Below are positions 24,684 to 34,016 of a stretch of 64,000 nucleotides of DNA, one piece after another. The DNA comes from an uncultured bacterium (lineage in GTDB: Bacteria > Bacteroidota > Ignavibacteria > Kapaibacteriales > UBA4661), in contig CALCNX010000089.1 in NCBI GenBank assembly GCA_937899715.1, forward strand, positions 1 through 64,000, given 5' to 3'. The position numbers were made by a program, and so were the translations under genes. The notes beneath the pieces were generated by a model that saw only the letters and a list, made by a program, of their open reading frames with translations, had not been told where the DNA came from and searched no databases. The number at the start of each line of letters is the position of its first letter. Position 1 is the stretch's first letter.

Positions 24684-26971
24684 ACGCCGATCAGTCAGAC
24701 CCGGTGATTTCTACGGTAACACTGGACATTAGCGGTATGAGCTGCGCTTCTTGTGCTGCGATGGTAGAAGATGCGCTCGCTACCACGCCGGGTGTGCAAA
24801 AAGCAAGCGTCAATCTTGCATCTGAGAAAGCAACCGTATCCTTTGCACCGAAGCAGGTAAACGTGGAAATGCTCAAAACATCTGTTGAAAGCGCAGGCTA
24901 CGGGGCAAGCGAAATAAAACACGATGGTAATCGTGCAGCACAAGCCGAAGCCACCGAGACGCGCAAACTCGCCGAGTACAACGCACTCAAACGCCGCTTC
25001 GCCATTGCTGCTCTGCTTGCAGCAGTAATTATGCCCCTTTCAATGACGATGCTGTTTCCAAGCGTGGAGCATTTTTTTCACCAGACTATAGGAATGCAGG
25101 CATTAAACTACATTTTGCTTGTGCTCACGCTGCCTGTGTTGCTTTATAGCGGGCGCGAATACTATGTTTCGGCATACAACACGTTTTTGCATCGTGCGGC
25201 AAATATGGACACCTTGATTGCCGTCGGTACGGGAGCAGCATTTGTGTACAGCGTCGTGGCGACGGTTGTGCCTGCACTTTTTGAGCAACACGGTATGAAA
25301 GCGGAGGTGTATTTCGACACCACAGCAACAATTATAGCACTTGTTCTGCTCGGCAAAGTTTTGGAAACGCGGGCAAAAGGTCAAACGTCTGCTGCTATCA
25401 AAAAACTCATCGGTTTGCAAGCAAAGACCGCACGAATCCTCGTGCATGGTCAGGAACAAGAAATACCCATTGAGAGCGTCGTCGTGGGCAATATCGTCGT
25501 GGTACGTCCGGGCGAAAAAATCGCCACTGACGGCGAAATTACAGAAGGTTCGTCATCGGTTGATGAATCCATGCTCACGGGCGAAAGTTTGCCAATCGAA
25601 AAGACACAAGGTTCATCAGTGTTTGGCGGCACGGTCAATAAGACAGGACGCTTTACCTTTCGCGCAACGAAGGTCGGCAGCGATACCGCACTTGCACAAA
25701 TCGTGCGGCTTGTGGAAGAAGCACAAGGCTCGAAAGCCCCTATTCAACGCCTCGCAGACAAGATTAGCGGCATATTTGTTCCGGCAGTTGTGGTAATTTC
25801 CATTCTCACGTTTGTTGCATGGTTCAATCTCATGCCCGCCGATGTGCGGTTGCCTTTTGCGCTCGTGAATTTTGTTGCAGTGCTTATCATTGCTTGTCCC
25901 TGTGCCTTGGGTCTTGCTACGCCAACGGCGATTATGGTTGGCACAGGCAAAGGCGCGGAACACGGTATTCTGATTCGCAATGCCGAAAGTTTGGAGAAGG
26001 CGCACCAAATCTCAGCAATTCTGCTTGATAAAACGGGTACCATCACGAAGGGCGAACCGACGGTAACAGACTTTGTGATTCTCGGTGAACTGGCACTGCG
26101 AGGGAAAACGATACAGCTTGCCGCTTCGCTCGAAAGCAATTCCGAGCATCCTCTTGCGGCGGCGATTGTGAACTGCGGCACACGCGAAGGCGTACAGTTA
26201 TTGCCCGTAAGCCATTTTATGGCAGTAGAAGGCAAAGGTGCAACGGGTGTGGTGGACGGGAAACGCATCGCTATCGGTAATACAAAACTTATTGCTGACG
26301 AAAACATCATACTTACCCAAGAGGCTCTGCAAACCGCAGAGCGCCTTATTGCCAATGCACGAACAGCTATGTTTGTGGCGATTGAGGGACAAATTCAAGC
26401 GGTAATAGCTGTGGCAGATGTAGTGCGCGGAACATCGCGCGAGGCAGTAGCGGCATTGCAAGCGCGTGGAATCGAGGTAGTGATGCTCACGGGCGACAAC
26501 CAAAAAACGGCAGAGCATATTGCCTCTGAGGTAGGAATCAAGCGGGTCTTTGCGGATGTTCTTCCGCAGGACAAAGCAAATGCAGTAAAGCAACTGCAAG
26601 CAGAAGGCAAGATTGTTGCAATGGTCGGCGATGGCATCAACGACGCTCCGGCACTGGCTCAAGCAGACGTGGGCATAGCCATTGGCGCAGGAACGGACGT
26701 GGCAATGGAAGCAGCGAGTATAACGCTGATGCGGAGCGATTTGCGCGATGTGGTAAAAGCCATTGACCTTTCGCGCCGCACGATGGCGAACATCAAGCAA
26801 AATCTCTTTTTCGCATTTGTCTATAACGTGCTTGGGATTCCACTTGCGGCAGGGCTGTTCTATCCCTTCACAGATTGGCTTTTAAGTCCGATGATAGCGG
26901 CGGCGGCGATGGCAATGAGTTCGGTATCGGTGCTGACCAACGCGCTCCGCCTCAAAACGATAAAACTATAG
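24680..26971 (+). CDS. copA: copper-translocating P1B-type ATPase
   Basis: A 763-residue inner-membrane Cu(I) exporter. Order of features: one N-terminal HMA domain (GMSCASCAAMVEDAL, ~residue 15); eight predicted membrane helices; actuator motif TGES (SMLTGESLPIE); the metal-site ACPCALGLATP in the sixth helix; phosphorylated Asp in DKTGTITKG; HP motif (SEHPLAAAI); and hinge GDGINDAPALAQADVGIA. The C-terminal helix contains MxxSS (AMAMSSVSVLTNALRL), the Cu(I)-specific subgroup signature. A GGGGGAG ribosome-binding site precedes the start. The stop TAG shares its last base with palindromic element 2. Confidence 0.96.
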   Translation: MNADQSDPVISTVTLDISGMSCASCAAMVEDALATTPGVQKASVNLASEKATVSFAPKQVNVEMLKTSVESAGYGASEIKHDGNRAAQAEATETRKLAEYNALKRRFAIAALLAAVIMPLSMTMLFPSVEHFFHQTIGMQALNYILLVLTLPVLLYSGREYYVSAYNTFLHRAANMDTLIAVGTGAAFVYSVVATVVPALFEQHGMKAEVYFDTTATIIALVLLGKVLETRAKGQTSAAIKKLIGLQAKTARILVHGQEQEIPIESVVVGNIVVVRPGEKIATDGEITEGSSSVDESMLTGESLPIEKTQGSSVFGGTVNKTGRFTFRATKVGSDTALAQIVRLVEEAQGSKAPIQRLADKISGIFVPAVVVISILTFVAWFNLMPADVRLPFALVNFVAVLIIACPCALGLATPTAIMVGTGKGAEHGILIRNAESLEKAHQISAILLDKTGTITKGEPTVTDFVILGELALRGKTIQLAASLESNSEHPLAAAIVNCGTREGVQLLPVSHFMAVEGKGATGVVDGKRIAIGNTKLIADENIILTQEALQTAERLIANARTAMFVAIEGQIQAVIAVADVVRGTSREAVAALQARGIEVVMLTGDNQKTAEHIASEVGIKRVFADVLPQDKANAVKQLQAEGKIVAMVGDGINDAPALAQADVGIAIGAGTDVAMEAASITLMRSDLRDVVKAIDLSRRTMANIKQNLFFAFVYNVLGIPLAAGLFYPFTDWLLSPMIAAAAMAMSSVSVLTNALRLKTIKL

Positions 26972-27042
26972 GAGTGCGAACGGAAGTTCGCCCAATCAAC
27001 CAAAAGACAAATTTTATTCTGCGAACTTCTTGTTCGCACTCC
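26971..27042. repeat. palindromic REPIN-like element, copy 2
   Basis: Outer ends GGAGTGCGAA (26971-26980) and TTCGCACTCC (27033-27042) are perfect inverted repeats. Inside are two hairpins, GCGAAC-GGAA-GTTCGC on the left and GCGAAC-TTCTT-GTTCGC on the right. It fills the gap between copA and the cupredoxin gene. Confidence 0.85.
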
Positions 27043-27056
27043 AATTCTCTATAATT

Positions 27057-27434
27057 ATGGACACAGCACAAATTCTCGTAACGCTTGCTGGCACTGGACT
27101 CGTGGTGTTTGTGGTGTGGTATTTCTTTTTCGGCAAACGCGAAACAAAGGCTGCAATGCTCACAGCAAGCGGCGTTCAAGAAATCTCTGTTCTAGTCAAA
27201 GGCAGCTACACGCCTGAGATTATCGAAGTCGTCAAAAACAAACCCGTGCGTCTCAAATTCTACCGCGACGAAACCTCAAGTTGCTCGGAAGAGCTGGTTT
27301 TCGGCGAGTTCAATCTCCGACGCGAGCTACCTGCTTTTGAAACGACGGTGATAGACATTACACCCACGAAAATAGGCACATTCGAGTTTACGTGTGGGAT
27401 GAATATGCTCCGTGGCAAACTTGTAGTCAGATAA
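27057..27434 (+). CDS. membrane-anchored cupredoxin-like protein
   Basis: A 125-residue protein with one N-terminal membrane helix (about residues 5-25, LVTLAGTGLVVFVVWYFFFG). A cupredoxin_1-type beta-sandwich follows (~35-125). Candidate copper ligands are Cys and the TCGMNM motif near the end, plus the SSCSEELVF segment, which is typical of this group (similar to plastocyanin-like C-x3-M sites but without a classical His ligand here). It likely holds Cu in the periplasm. ATG 27057 is preferred; the frame opens at 27030. Confidence 0.8.
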   Translation: MDTAQILVTLAGTGLVVFVVWYFFFGKRETKAAMLTASGVQEISVLVKGSYTPEIIEVVKNKPVRLKFYRDETSSCSEELVFGEFNLRRELPAFETTVIDITPTKIGTFEFTCGMNMLRGKLVVR

Positions 27435-27441
27435 CAAACAC

Positions 27442-27505
27442 GGAGTGCGGACGGAAGTTCCGCAAAAAAAATAGAACTTAGTATGCGAACTTCCGTTCGC
27501 TCTCC
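27442..27505. repeat. palindromic REPIN-like element, copy 3
   Basis: Left end GGAGTGCGGA (27442-27451), right end TTCGCTCTCC (27496-27505). Internal hairpins: GCGGAC-GGAA-GTTCCGC and GCGAAC-TTCC-GTTCGC. It lies between the cupredoxin and multicopper oxidase genes. Confidence 0.8.
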
Positions 27506-27518
27506 ATTAGGAATAACC

Positions 27519-29048
27519 ATGAAAACCAATCGGCGAACATTTTTGCAGCTTGCGGGCGGCACTGCGTTTGCACTCGCAGGTGGAAATGCCTTTCAAAGCT
27601 GCATGAACCCAATGAATTCCGGTAATATGACCGAAGTAACAATTGGTGGCGAAACAGGTCTGCCGTTCCGCCAACCTTCGGTCTGGAATGGTTCTGGTAT
27701 CAGCGCAAGCACTACGACGCTCGACGTGCAAGGCGCTCCCGTTCAAGCATGGGCAATGGGCAGCTCGGTACTCGCGCCAACTATTCGCGTGCCGAAAGGT
27801 GCAGCGTTTTCAGTGCAACTTCAAAATCAGCTTGCAATGGAGACCAATATCCACTGGCACGGCTTGACTGTTCCCTCAACCATGGACGGGCATCCGAAAG
27901 ACGTTGTCAAAACGGGCGGTACATTTACTTATGCTTTCCCCGTTTTTGACCGTGCTGGAACGTACTGGTATCATCCGCACCCGCATAAAAATACGGCACG
28001 ACAGACCTATATGGGCATGGCGGGATTGTTCATCGTTGACGACCCCGCAGAAGCCTCTCTCAATCTGCCTTCGGGCGAATTTGACGTACCGCTCGTGCTG
28101 CAAGACAAACGCTTTCAGCAAGTGAAACGCTTCGTTTATGCACCTTCGATGGCAGACGTAATGACGGGTTATTTGGGCGATACAATGTTCGTAAACGGTG
28201 CTCCGGTGCCATATCTGGACGTAGAGAATGGTCTCTACCGCTTTCGTGTGCTGAACGCAGCAACGGCACGGGTAATGAAATTGGGCTTTGAAAACGGCAT
28301 GGTGTTTCACGTTATTGGTACAGACGGGGGATTGATTGACGCGCCACAACAGGTAACAAGCGTAATGCTCTCGCCGGGCGAGCGTGTTGAGATTCTCGTG
28401 AACTTTGCGAGCATAGCGCTTGGTGGCTCGGCGTTGTTTCAAACGCAGGAATTTACCTTGCCCGCTGCACCAGCATCACAGAGCGGGATGAATGGAATGA
28501 CGATGAGCGCGTACAAGCAAGGAATGGCAATGCCTATCATGCGCTTCAATGTGAAACGACAAACTACGCGGCAAACGACCATTCCACAGGCTCTCACACC
28601 GATTGAGCGCATAAGCGCAGCACAAGCGACGAAAACACGGACGTTCACACTGAATATGGAAATGGTGTCGCTTGAAGGTGGTGCAACGCCTCATGGTGGC
28701 ACAAATGGTGGCGAAATGATGCGCCACACGATAAATGGTAAACTCTTCGCAATGGAACGCATTGATGAGAAAATCACTTTTGGCACAACCGAAATCTGGG
28801 AATTCCAGAACAAAGGCGATGAGCCACACCCAATGCACGTTCACGGAACCCAGTTTCAAGTTTTGTCGCGCTCCGGTGGTGCGCTCGCGCCAGTGGATAT
28901 GGGGTGGAAAGACACTGTGCTGGTGAATCCCAATGAGAGTGCGCGCGTCATTCTGCGCTTCGACAAGTATCGAGGTATATACTTGGTGCATTGCCACAAC
29001 CTTGAACACGAAGACGATGGTATGATGCAAAATTTTGAAGTCGTATAG
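27519..29048 (+). CDS. Tat-exported multicopper oxidase
   Basis: A 509-residue periplasmic oxidase probably oxidising Cu(I) to Cu(II). The twin-arginine signal (RRTFLQLAGGTAFALAGG) is followed by a Met-rich mature start (MNPMNSGNM). The three cupredoxin domains contain all four copper-binding motifs: NIHWHGL, TYWYHPHPH, EPHPMHVHGTQ and the C-terminal YLVHCHNLEHEDDGMM (T1/T2/T3 ligands). The CueO/CopA-type layout is clear. ATG 27519 is chosen over 27483 because it begins directly at the Tat signal. The stop TAG shares its last base with element 4. Confidence 0.93.
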   Translation: MKTNRRTFLQLAGGTAFALAGGNAFQSCMNPMNSGNMTEVTIGGETGLPFRQPSVWNGSGISASTTTLDVQGAPVQAWAMGSSVLAPTIRVPKGAAFSVQLQNQLAMETNIHWHGLTVPSTMDGHPKDVVKTGGTFTYAFPVFDRAGTYWYHPHPHKNTARQTYMGMAGLFIVDDPAEASLNLPSGEFDVPLVLQDKRFQQVKRFVYAPSMADVMTGYLGDTMFVNGAPVPYLDVENGLYRFRVLNAATARVMKLGFENGMVFHVIGTDGGLIDAPQQVTSVMLSPGERVEILVNFASIALGGSALFQTQEFTLPAAPASQSGMNGMTMSAYKQGMAMPIMRFNVKRQTTRQTTIPQALTPIERISAAQATKTRTFTLNMEMVSLEGGATPHGGTNGGEMMRHTINGKLFAMERIDEKITFGTTEIWEFQNKGDEPHPMHVHGTQFQVLSRSGGALAPVDMGWKDTVLVNPNESARVILRFDKYRGIYLVHCHNLEHEDDGMMQNFEVV

Positions 29049-29115
29049 GAGTGCGGAATGTACACCGCTTCTTCAAGTCAAACTAAAATTTTATGCAGAA
29101 TAAATTCTGCACTCC
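29048..29115. repeat. palindromic REPIN-like element, copy 4
   Basis: GGAGTGCGGAA (29048-29058) pairs with TTCTGCACTCC (29105-29115) with one mismatch. It lies between the multicopper oxidase and cusA. Confidence 0.8.
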
Positions 29116-29133
29116 AATAAGATTCCTACCGCC

Positions 29134-32100
29134 ATGATTGAAAATATCATCGAATGGAGCGCGAAGAACCGTTTTATCGTTCTTTTAGCGTACTGCATCA
29201 TTATCGGCATTGGCGTTTTCGCCGTCGCACGGCTGCCTGTGGATGCTATTCCCGACCTTTCGGAAAACCAAGTAATTGTCTTTACGGAATGGATGGGACG
29301 CTCACCCGAAGTGGTCGAAAATCAAGTAACCTACCCGATTGTGTCGAATCTGCAAGGACTTCCGCAGGTCAAAGCAGTACGCGCTTCCTCCATGTTCGGA
29401 ATGTCGTTTGTGTTCGTCATTTTTGAGGACAACACGGATTTGTATTTTTCGCGGAACCGTGTGCTGGAGCGCTTGAACGTCATTCAAGCAAAACTGCCCG
29501 CAGGCGTTACGCCCACGCTTGGACCTGACGGCACGGGAGTTGGTCACGTGTTCTGGTACACGCTCGAAAGCAAAAAACCTCAAAGTAAAAGCTCTCAAAG
29601 CAATAGCTCAACAAGCAAGGATGGAAAGCACTTCTACGATGCCGGAACACTCCGCGCTGTGCAGGATTGGTACGTGCGCTATAAACTCTCAGCGGTGGAA
29701 GGAGTGGCGGAAGTGGCAAGCATCGGCGGTTTTGTCAGGCAATATCAAGTGGATATTGACCCGATGAAACTTCGCGCTTACAACGTGAGCGTAGCGGAAG
29801 TCGTGAACGCGCTCCAACGCAGTAACAATGAGGTTGGCGGGAAACTACTTGAAATCAGCAGCGCAGAGTATTTTGTGCGCGGTCAGGGCTACATTCATTC
29901 CAAAGAAGACATCGAAAATACTGTCGTCCGCACGGCATCGAATGGCGTTCCCTTGATGATACAAAACATTGCCACCGTGCAGCTTGGCGGCGACATCAGG
30001 CGCGGCACGATGGACAGAGACGGCAAAGGTGAGGCAGTTGGCGGAATTATCGTTATGCGGAGCGGCGAAAACGCTCGTGCGGTGATTGAGCGCGTGAAGC
30101 AAAAAATTACGGAGATTTCGCCCGGACTGCCCGAAGGCGTGGAAATATACGCCTCCTACGACCGCTCGACGTTGATTGAAGCGGCGGTAGGGACGCTTGA
30201 ACGCGCTTTAGTTGAAGCCGCCATCGTGGTTTCGATTATCGTCGGAATTTTTCTTCTGCATTGGCGGAGTATTATCCGCATTATCATTGAATTGCCGATT
30301 GCTGTGCTGATGTCGTTTATTCTGATGTATGCTTTGGGTATCACGTCCAACATTATGAGTCTGGGCGGGATTATCCTTGCTGTGGGCGTGATTGTGGATT
30401 CGTCCATTGTTCTGGTGGAAAATTCGTATCGCAATATTGCCCACGCCATTGAACAAAAAGGACACCTCACGCCGGATGAGTACAAGCGGATTGCGATTGA
30501 TTCCGCGAAACAAGTCGGTCGAGCTATTTTCTTTAGCGACCTCATTATTCTTGTGTCGTTTCTGCCCGTGTTTTTGCTTACCGGGCAAGAAGGCAAGCTC
30601 TTCAAGCCGCTTGCATTCACGAAAAGTTTCGCGCTTTTGTCGTCCGCAATCGTCGTTGTAACGCTTATTCCTGTTTTGATGACAATGCTTATGCGTGGCA
30701 ATTTCAAGCCTGAAGATGCCAATGTACTCACGCGCTTTTTCAAATGCCTCTACGAGCCGATTATTCATTGGGTGCTGAAGTGGCGCAAAACCACAATGGC
30801 AATCAACATTCTCGCACTTCTCGCCACGATTCCGATGATAATGAACACGGGTTCGGAATTCATGCCACCGCTTGATGAAGGTTCGATTTTGTATATGCCC
30901 GTAACGCTGCCGAATGCTTCCACACCGGAAGTAAACCGCATTTTACAGGAACAAGACCGCATTATTAAAACCGTGCCGGAAGTCGCTCATGTTCTGGGCA
31001 AGGCAGGACGCGCCGAAACTGCAACCGACAACGCGCCGGTGAGCATGATTGAGACAATTATTCTGCTCAAGCCCAAAGAAGAGTGGCGGGCTGGGCTTCG
31101 CAAAAAAGACATTATAGCCGAACTGGATAAAAAACTGCAAATCCCGGGCGTTCGCAACGGCTGGACGCAACCGATTATCAACCGCATCAATATGCTTTCC
31201 ACAGGCGTTCGTACTGACATTGGCTTCAAAATTTACGGTGATAATTTGGACACGCTGGAACACTACGCCATCAAAGCCGAAGAAATCTTAAAAACGGTTC
31301 CGGGAGCAGCGGATGTGGTGGCAGACCGTGCACAAAACGGATATTATCTGGACATCAGTATCAAGCGAGAAGCCGCAGCACGATACGGCGTAAAGGTCGC
31401 CGATGTGCAGGACATTATCGAAACCGCTATTGGCGGACAAAATTTGAGCGTTATTCTGGATGGTCGTATGCGCTTCCCGCTCCGAATGCGCTTCGCACGG
31501 GATTCCCGCGAAAGTATTGATGAATTGGAGCGTTTAATTGTACCTATTCCGGCACGAGGTTCTGTGGAAGCAAGTTTCGGTGTAGGCAGTAGTGCAACTG
31601 GTGGTATGAGCAGCGGCAGTGTGGCGGCGAGTGGAGGTATGGGTGGAATGAATAACTCTGCCACTCCCGTTAAAGAAGCAAGCAACAATGCGGGTGCTGA
31701 TGCAGGAAGTTCCTCGTCGCTCTTCTCAAGCGGTCAGTCAGGCGGGCAAACTTTTGTTCCCCTTTTCTATCTCGCTGATATTCGTGTCGTGAATGGTCCT
31801 TCGATGATAAACAGCGAACACGGTTCACTCAGGGCTGTTGTGTTCATGAATGCTCGTGGGCGTGATATGGGCGGCGTAGTGGAGGATGCACAGCGTACCA
31901 TCGCGGAAAAACTGAAACTGCCGACGGGGTATTCGGTGGAATGGAGCGGGCAGTACGAGCATAAAATTCGCGCCGACCGCACTATCAAAATCATCATGCC
32001 CGTTGTGTTTCTCATCATTTTCGTTTTGCTGTATTTCACGCTGAAAGATTACGTCGAGGCAGGAGTAGTGATGCTTTCCGTGCCATTTGCGCTCATTGGC

Positions 32101-32559
32101 GGAATGTACATGATTTACGCATTAGGCTATAATTTTTCGATTGCTGTGTGGGTAGGATTTATCGCGCTCTACGGCGTGGCGGTGGAAACAGGTGTGGTGA
32201 TGGTGGTTTATCTGCACGAGGCATTGGACAAACGCTTGCTGGCTGTACAGCGCGGTGAGCGTGGTGCGCTCACGAACACCGATATTTACAAGGCAGCAGT
32301 AGAAGGCTCCGTATTGCGCTTGCGCCCCAAACTGATGACGGTGCTGACGGCAATGATTGGGCTTGTACCCGTGATGTGGGCGACAGGAACAGGTGCGGAC
32401 GTAATGAAGCCGCTCACTGCCCCGATGATTGGTGGTCTGCTTACGTCTGCTGTTCACGTGCTGGTCGTAACGCCGGTACTGTTTGTGATGATGAAAGAGC
32501 GGGCTTTGAAACGTGGAACACTCGAAGTCTCGAAAATGGCAGGATGGATGGGGCATTGA
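29134..32559 (+). CDS. cusA: CusA/CzcA-family RND heavy-metal efflux transporter
   Basis: A 1141-residue inner-membrane proton/metal antiporter, the pump of the Cus tripartite system. It begins with the HME-RND pattern IIEWSAKNRFIVLLAYCIIIG and has LPVDAIPDLSENQVIVFTEW, the TM4 motif AVGVIVDSSIVLVEN with its Asp, and GTGADVMKPLTAPMIGG near the end. Twelve membrane helices are expected. Copper specificity is inferred from context; the family also exports Ag, Zn, Co and Cd. A ~65-residue Gly/Ser/Met-rich insertion lies at about residues 808-873, between IVPIPARG and the FVPLFYLADI strand; typical members have only a few residues there. cusC and cusB follow. Confidence 0.94.
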   Translation: MIENIIEWSAKNRFIVLLAYCIIIGIGVFAVARLPVDAIPDLSENQVIVFTEWMGRSPEVVENQVTYPIVSNLQGLPQVKAVRASSMFGMSFVFVIFEDNTDLYFSRNRVLERLNVIQAKLPAGVTPTLGPDGTGVGHVFWYTLESKKPQSKSSQSNSSTSKDGKHFYDAGTLRAVQDWYVRYKLSAVEGVAEVASIGGFVRQYQVDIDPMKLRAYNVSVAEVVNALQRSNNEVGGKLLEISSAEYFVRGQGYIHSKEDIENTVVRTASNGVPLMIQNIATVQLGGDIRRGTMDRDGKGEAVGGIIVMRSGENARAVIERVKQKITEISPGLPEGVEIYASYDRSTLIEAAVGTLERALVEAAIVVSIIVGIFLLHWRSIIRIIIELPIAVLMSFILMYALGITSNIMSLGGIILAVGVIVDSSIVLVENSYRNIAHAIEQKGHLTPDEYKRIAIDSAKQVGRAIFFSDLIILVSFLPVFLLTGQEGKLFKPLAFTKSFALLSSAIVVVTLIPVLMTMLMRGNFKPEDANVLTRFFKCLYEPIIHWVLKWRKTTMAINILALLATIPMIMNTGSEFMPPLDEGSILYMPVTLPNASTPEVNRILQEQDRIIKTVPEVAHVLGKAGRAETATDNAPVSMIETIILLKPKEEWRAGLRKKDIIAELDKKLQIPGVRNGWTQPIINRINMLSTGVRTDIGFKIYGDNLDTLEHYAIKAEEILKTVPGAADVVADRAQNGYYLDISIKREAAARYGVKVADVQDIIETAIGGQNLSVILDGRMRFPLRMRFARDSRESIDELERLIVPIPARGSVEASFGVGSSATGGMSSGSVAASGGMGGMNNSATPVKEASNNAGADAGSSSSLFSSGQSGGQTFVPLFYLADIRVVNGPSMINSEHGSLRAVVFMNARGRDMGGVVEDAQRTIAEKLKLPTGYSVEWSGQYEHKIRADRTIKIIMPVVFLIIFVLLYFTLKDYVEAGVVMLSVPFALIGGMYMIYALGYNFSIAVWVGFIALYGVAVETGVVMVVYLHEALDKRLLAVQRGERGALTNTDIYKAAVEGSVLRLRPKLMTVLTAMIGLVPVMWATGTGADVMKPLTAPMIGGLLTSAVHVLVVTPVLFVMMKERALKRGTLEVSKMAGWMGH

Positions 32560-32607
32560 TTTTTTTGAATTGACTCTATTTCACCAAAATCTACTGTACA
32601 AAAATGT

Positions 32608-33933
32608 ATGCGACTAATAATCATTGCTCTTTTACCAACGCTTCTTTGTGGAGTTTCACTCCCTGCGCAGCCGCTTGATTCCTTGCTTGCCGAAGCTACA
32701 CGAAACAACGCACAGCTTCGCGCTTACGGTTTCGCTGTGCAAGCCGCCGAACATCGCATAGATGCTGCTGGCGCACTGCCACCTCCGCAAGCAGGTGTAT
32801 CGGTGGAGCAAGTGCCGGTCGGCAATTTTAACATTGTGAACAGCGCACTATCCAACAACTTCTACGCTTCGCAAATGTTCATGCTGGGCGGAAAACTTGA
32901 CGCAATGCAAGACATGGAGCGGGCGCGAGTAAAAAACGAACACGAGCGCACTCAAGAATTTGCAGCTAAACTTCGCGCCGAAATTACGACCGCCTACACG
33001 ATGCTTTGGCGCATTGACCGCCAGCGCGAGGTGTACGCCAGCACTGCCACCCTTCTTTCGCGCTCCATCGAAGTCGCATCGGCACAAGTGCAAGCCGCAC
33101 GACTTCCCTACACAGAAGTAATGCGCTTGGAAGCAGAGAAATCCCTTGCGCTTCTGAAACACACAACGCTTGGTAACGAACGTAAATCTGCGATTGCTAT
33201 GCTGAATGCGCTACTGGGGCGTACAAATACGGCTTCGGTGAATATTACGCCTATTCTCGCAGAACGACGATTTATCGAAGAACAAGTTCGTATCAATCTT
33301 AAACGACTTGTCGTCTCCAATCCCACGCTACGACGTATGACAAGCATGATTGCCATGACTGAAGCGGAACGGATTTCGAGCGAAAAAGAGTCAATTCCTG
33401 ACGTGATGCTACAAGGGATGATTATGCGAATGCCTCAAGGAATGGCGCTTACGGCGAATTCACCTATTTTCACTGGTGCGCTTGAATCACCATTTGCCTA
33501 CGTTGTTCGTGCGCCGAATGCCCCACCTGACTTTATGTATAGCCTCATGGCACAAATTACGTTGCCCTTTGCACCATGGTCGTCGGCAAAATATACCGCC
33601 AAAACACAAGAACTCGCAGCCATAGCCACCTCGCAAACACTGGAGCGCGAGAATATGGAGCGGATGCTCTCGGCACAAGTAGAAGAACAAGTACAAAAAA
33701 TGCAGACTGCCGCAGAAACCGCAGACATCCTCGAAAAAACGGTCATTCCGCTTTACGAACGCACGTTGGATGCCCAATTAACAATGCTCTCCACCGCACA
33801 AGCAAGCATAAACACACTGCTCGACACTGAGCGAATGCTATTGATGAAGCGCGATGACCTGCTCATGGCACGTGAGCAATACCACCTTGCGCTCGCTCAG
33901 CTAGAATACTTGCTTGGCGAGCCGTTGCGATGA
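32608..33933 (+). CDS. cusC: TolC/CusC-family outer-membrane efflux protein
   Basis: A 441-residue outer-membrane channel of the tripartite pump. Residues 1-~20 are a signal peptide (IIIALLPTLLCGVSLPAQ). The rest is mainly long helices with TolC repeats (EAERISSEKESIPDVMLQGM and LEYLLGEPLR at the end). The short length and heavy-metal RND context put it with CusC/CzcC. It follows cusA by 48 bp. Confidence 0.86.
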   Translation: MRLIIIALLPTLLCGVSLPAQPLDSLLAEATRNNAQLRAYGFAVQAAEHRIDAAGALPPPQAGVSVEQVPVGNFNIVNSALSNNFYASQMFMLGGKLDAMQDMERARVKNEHERTQEFAAKLRAEITTAYTMLWRIDRQREVYASTATLLSRSIEVASAQVQAARLPYTEVMRLEAEKSLALLKHTTLGNERKSAIAMLNALLGRTNTASVNITPILAERRFIEEQVRINLKRLVVSNPTLRRMTSMIAMTEAERISSEKESIPDVMLQGMIMRMPQGMALTANSPIFTGALESPFAYVVRAPNAPPDFMYSLMAQITLPFAPWSSAKYTAKTQELAAIATSQTLERENMERMLSAQVEEQVQKMQTAAETADILEKTVIPLYERTLDAQLTMLSTAQASINTLLDTERMLLMKRDDLLMAREQYHLALAQLEYLLGEPLR

Positions 33934-33942
33934 TTTTTTATC

Positions 33943-34006
33943 GGATTGCGGAATTTTAATTCCGCCTTTTTCAACAATTTCAATCGCGGAATAAATTCCG
34001 CACTTC
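33943..34006. repeat. palindromic REPIN-like element, copy 5
   Basis: Two clear hairpins, GCGGAATT-TT-AATTCCGC (about 33948-33965) and GCGGAAT-AA-ATTCCGC (about 33986-34001), with outer ends GGATTGCGGAA / TTCCGCACTTC (imperfect). It sits between cusC and cusB. Confidence 0.8.
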
Positions 34007-34016
34007 ATGCACGATT

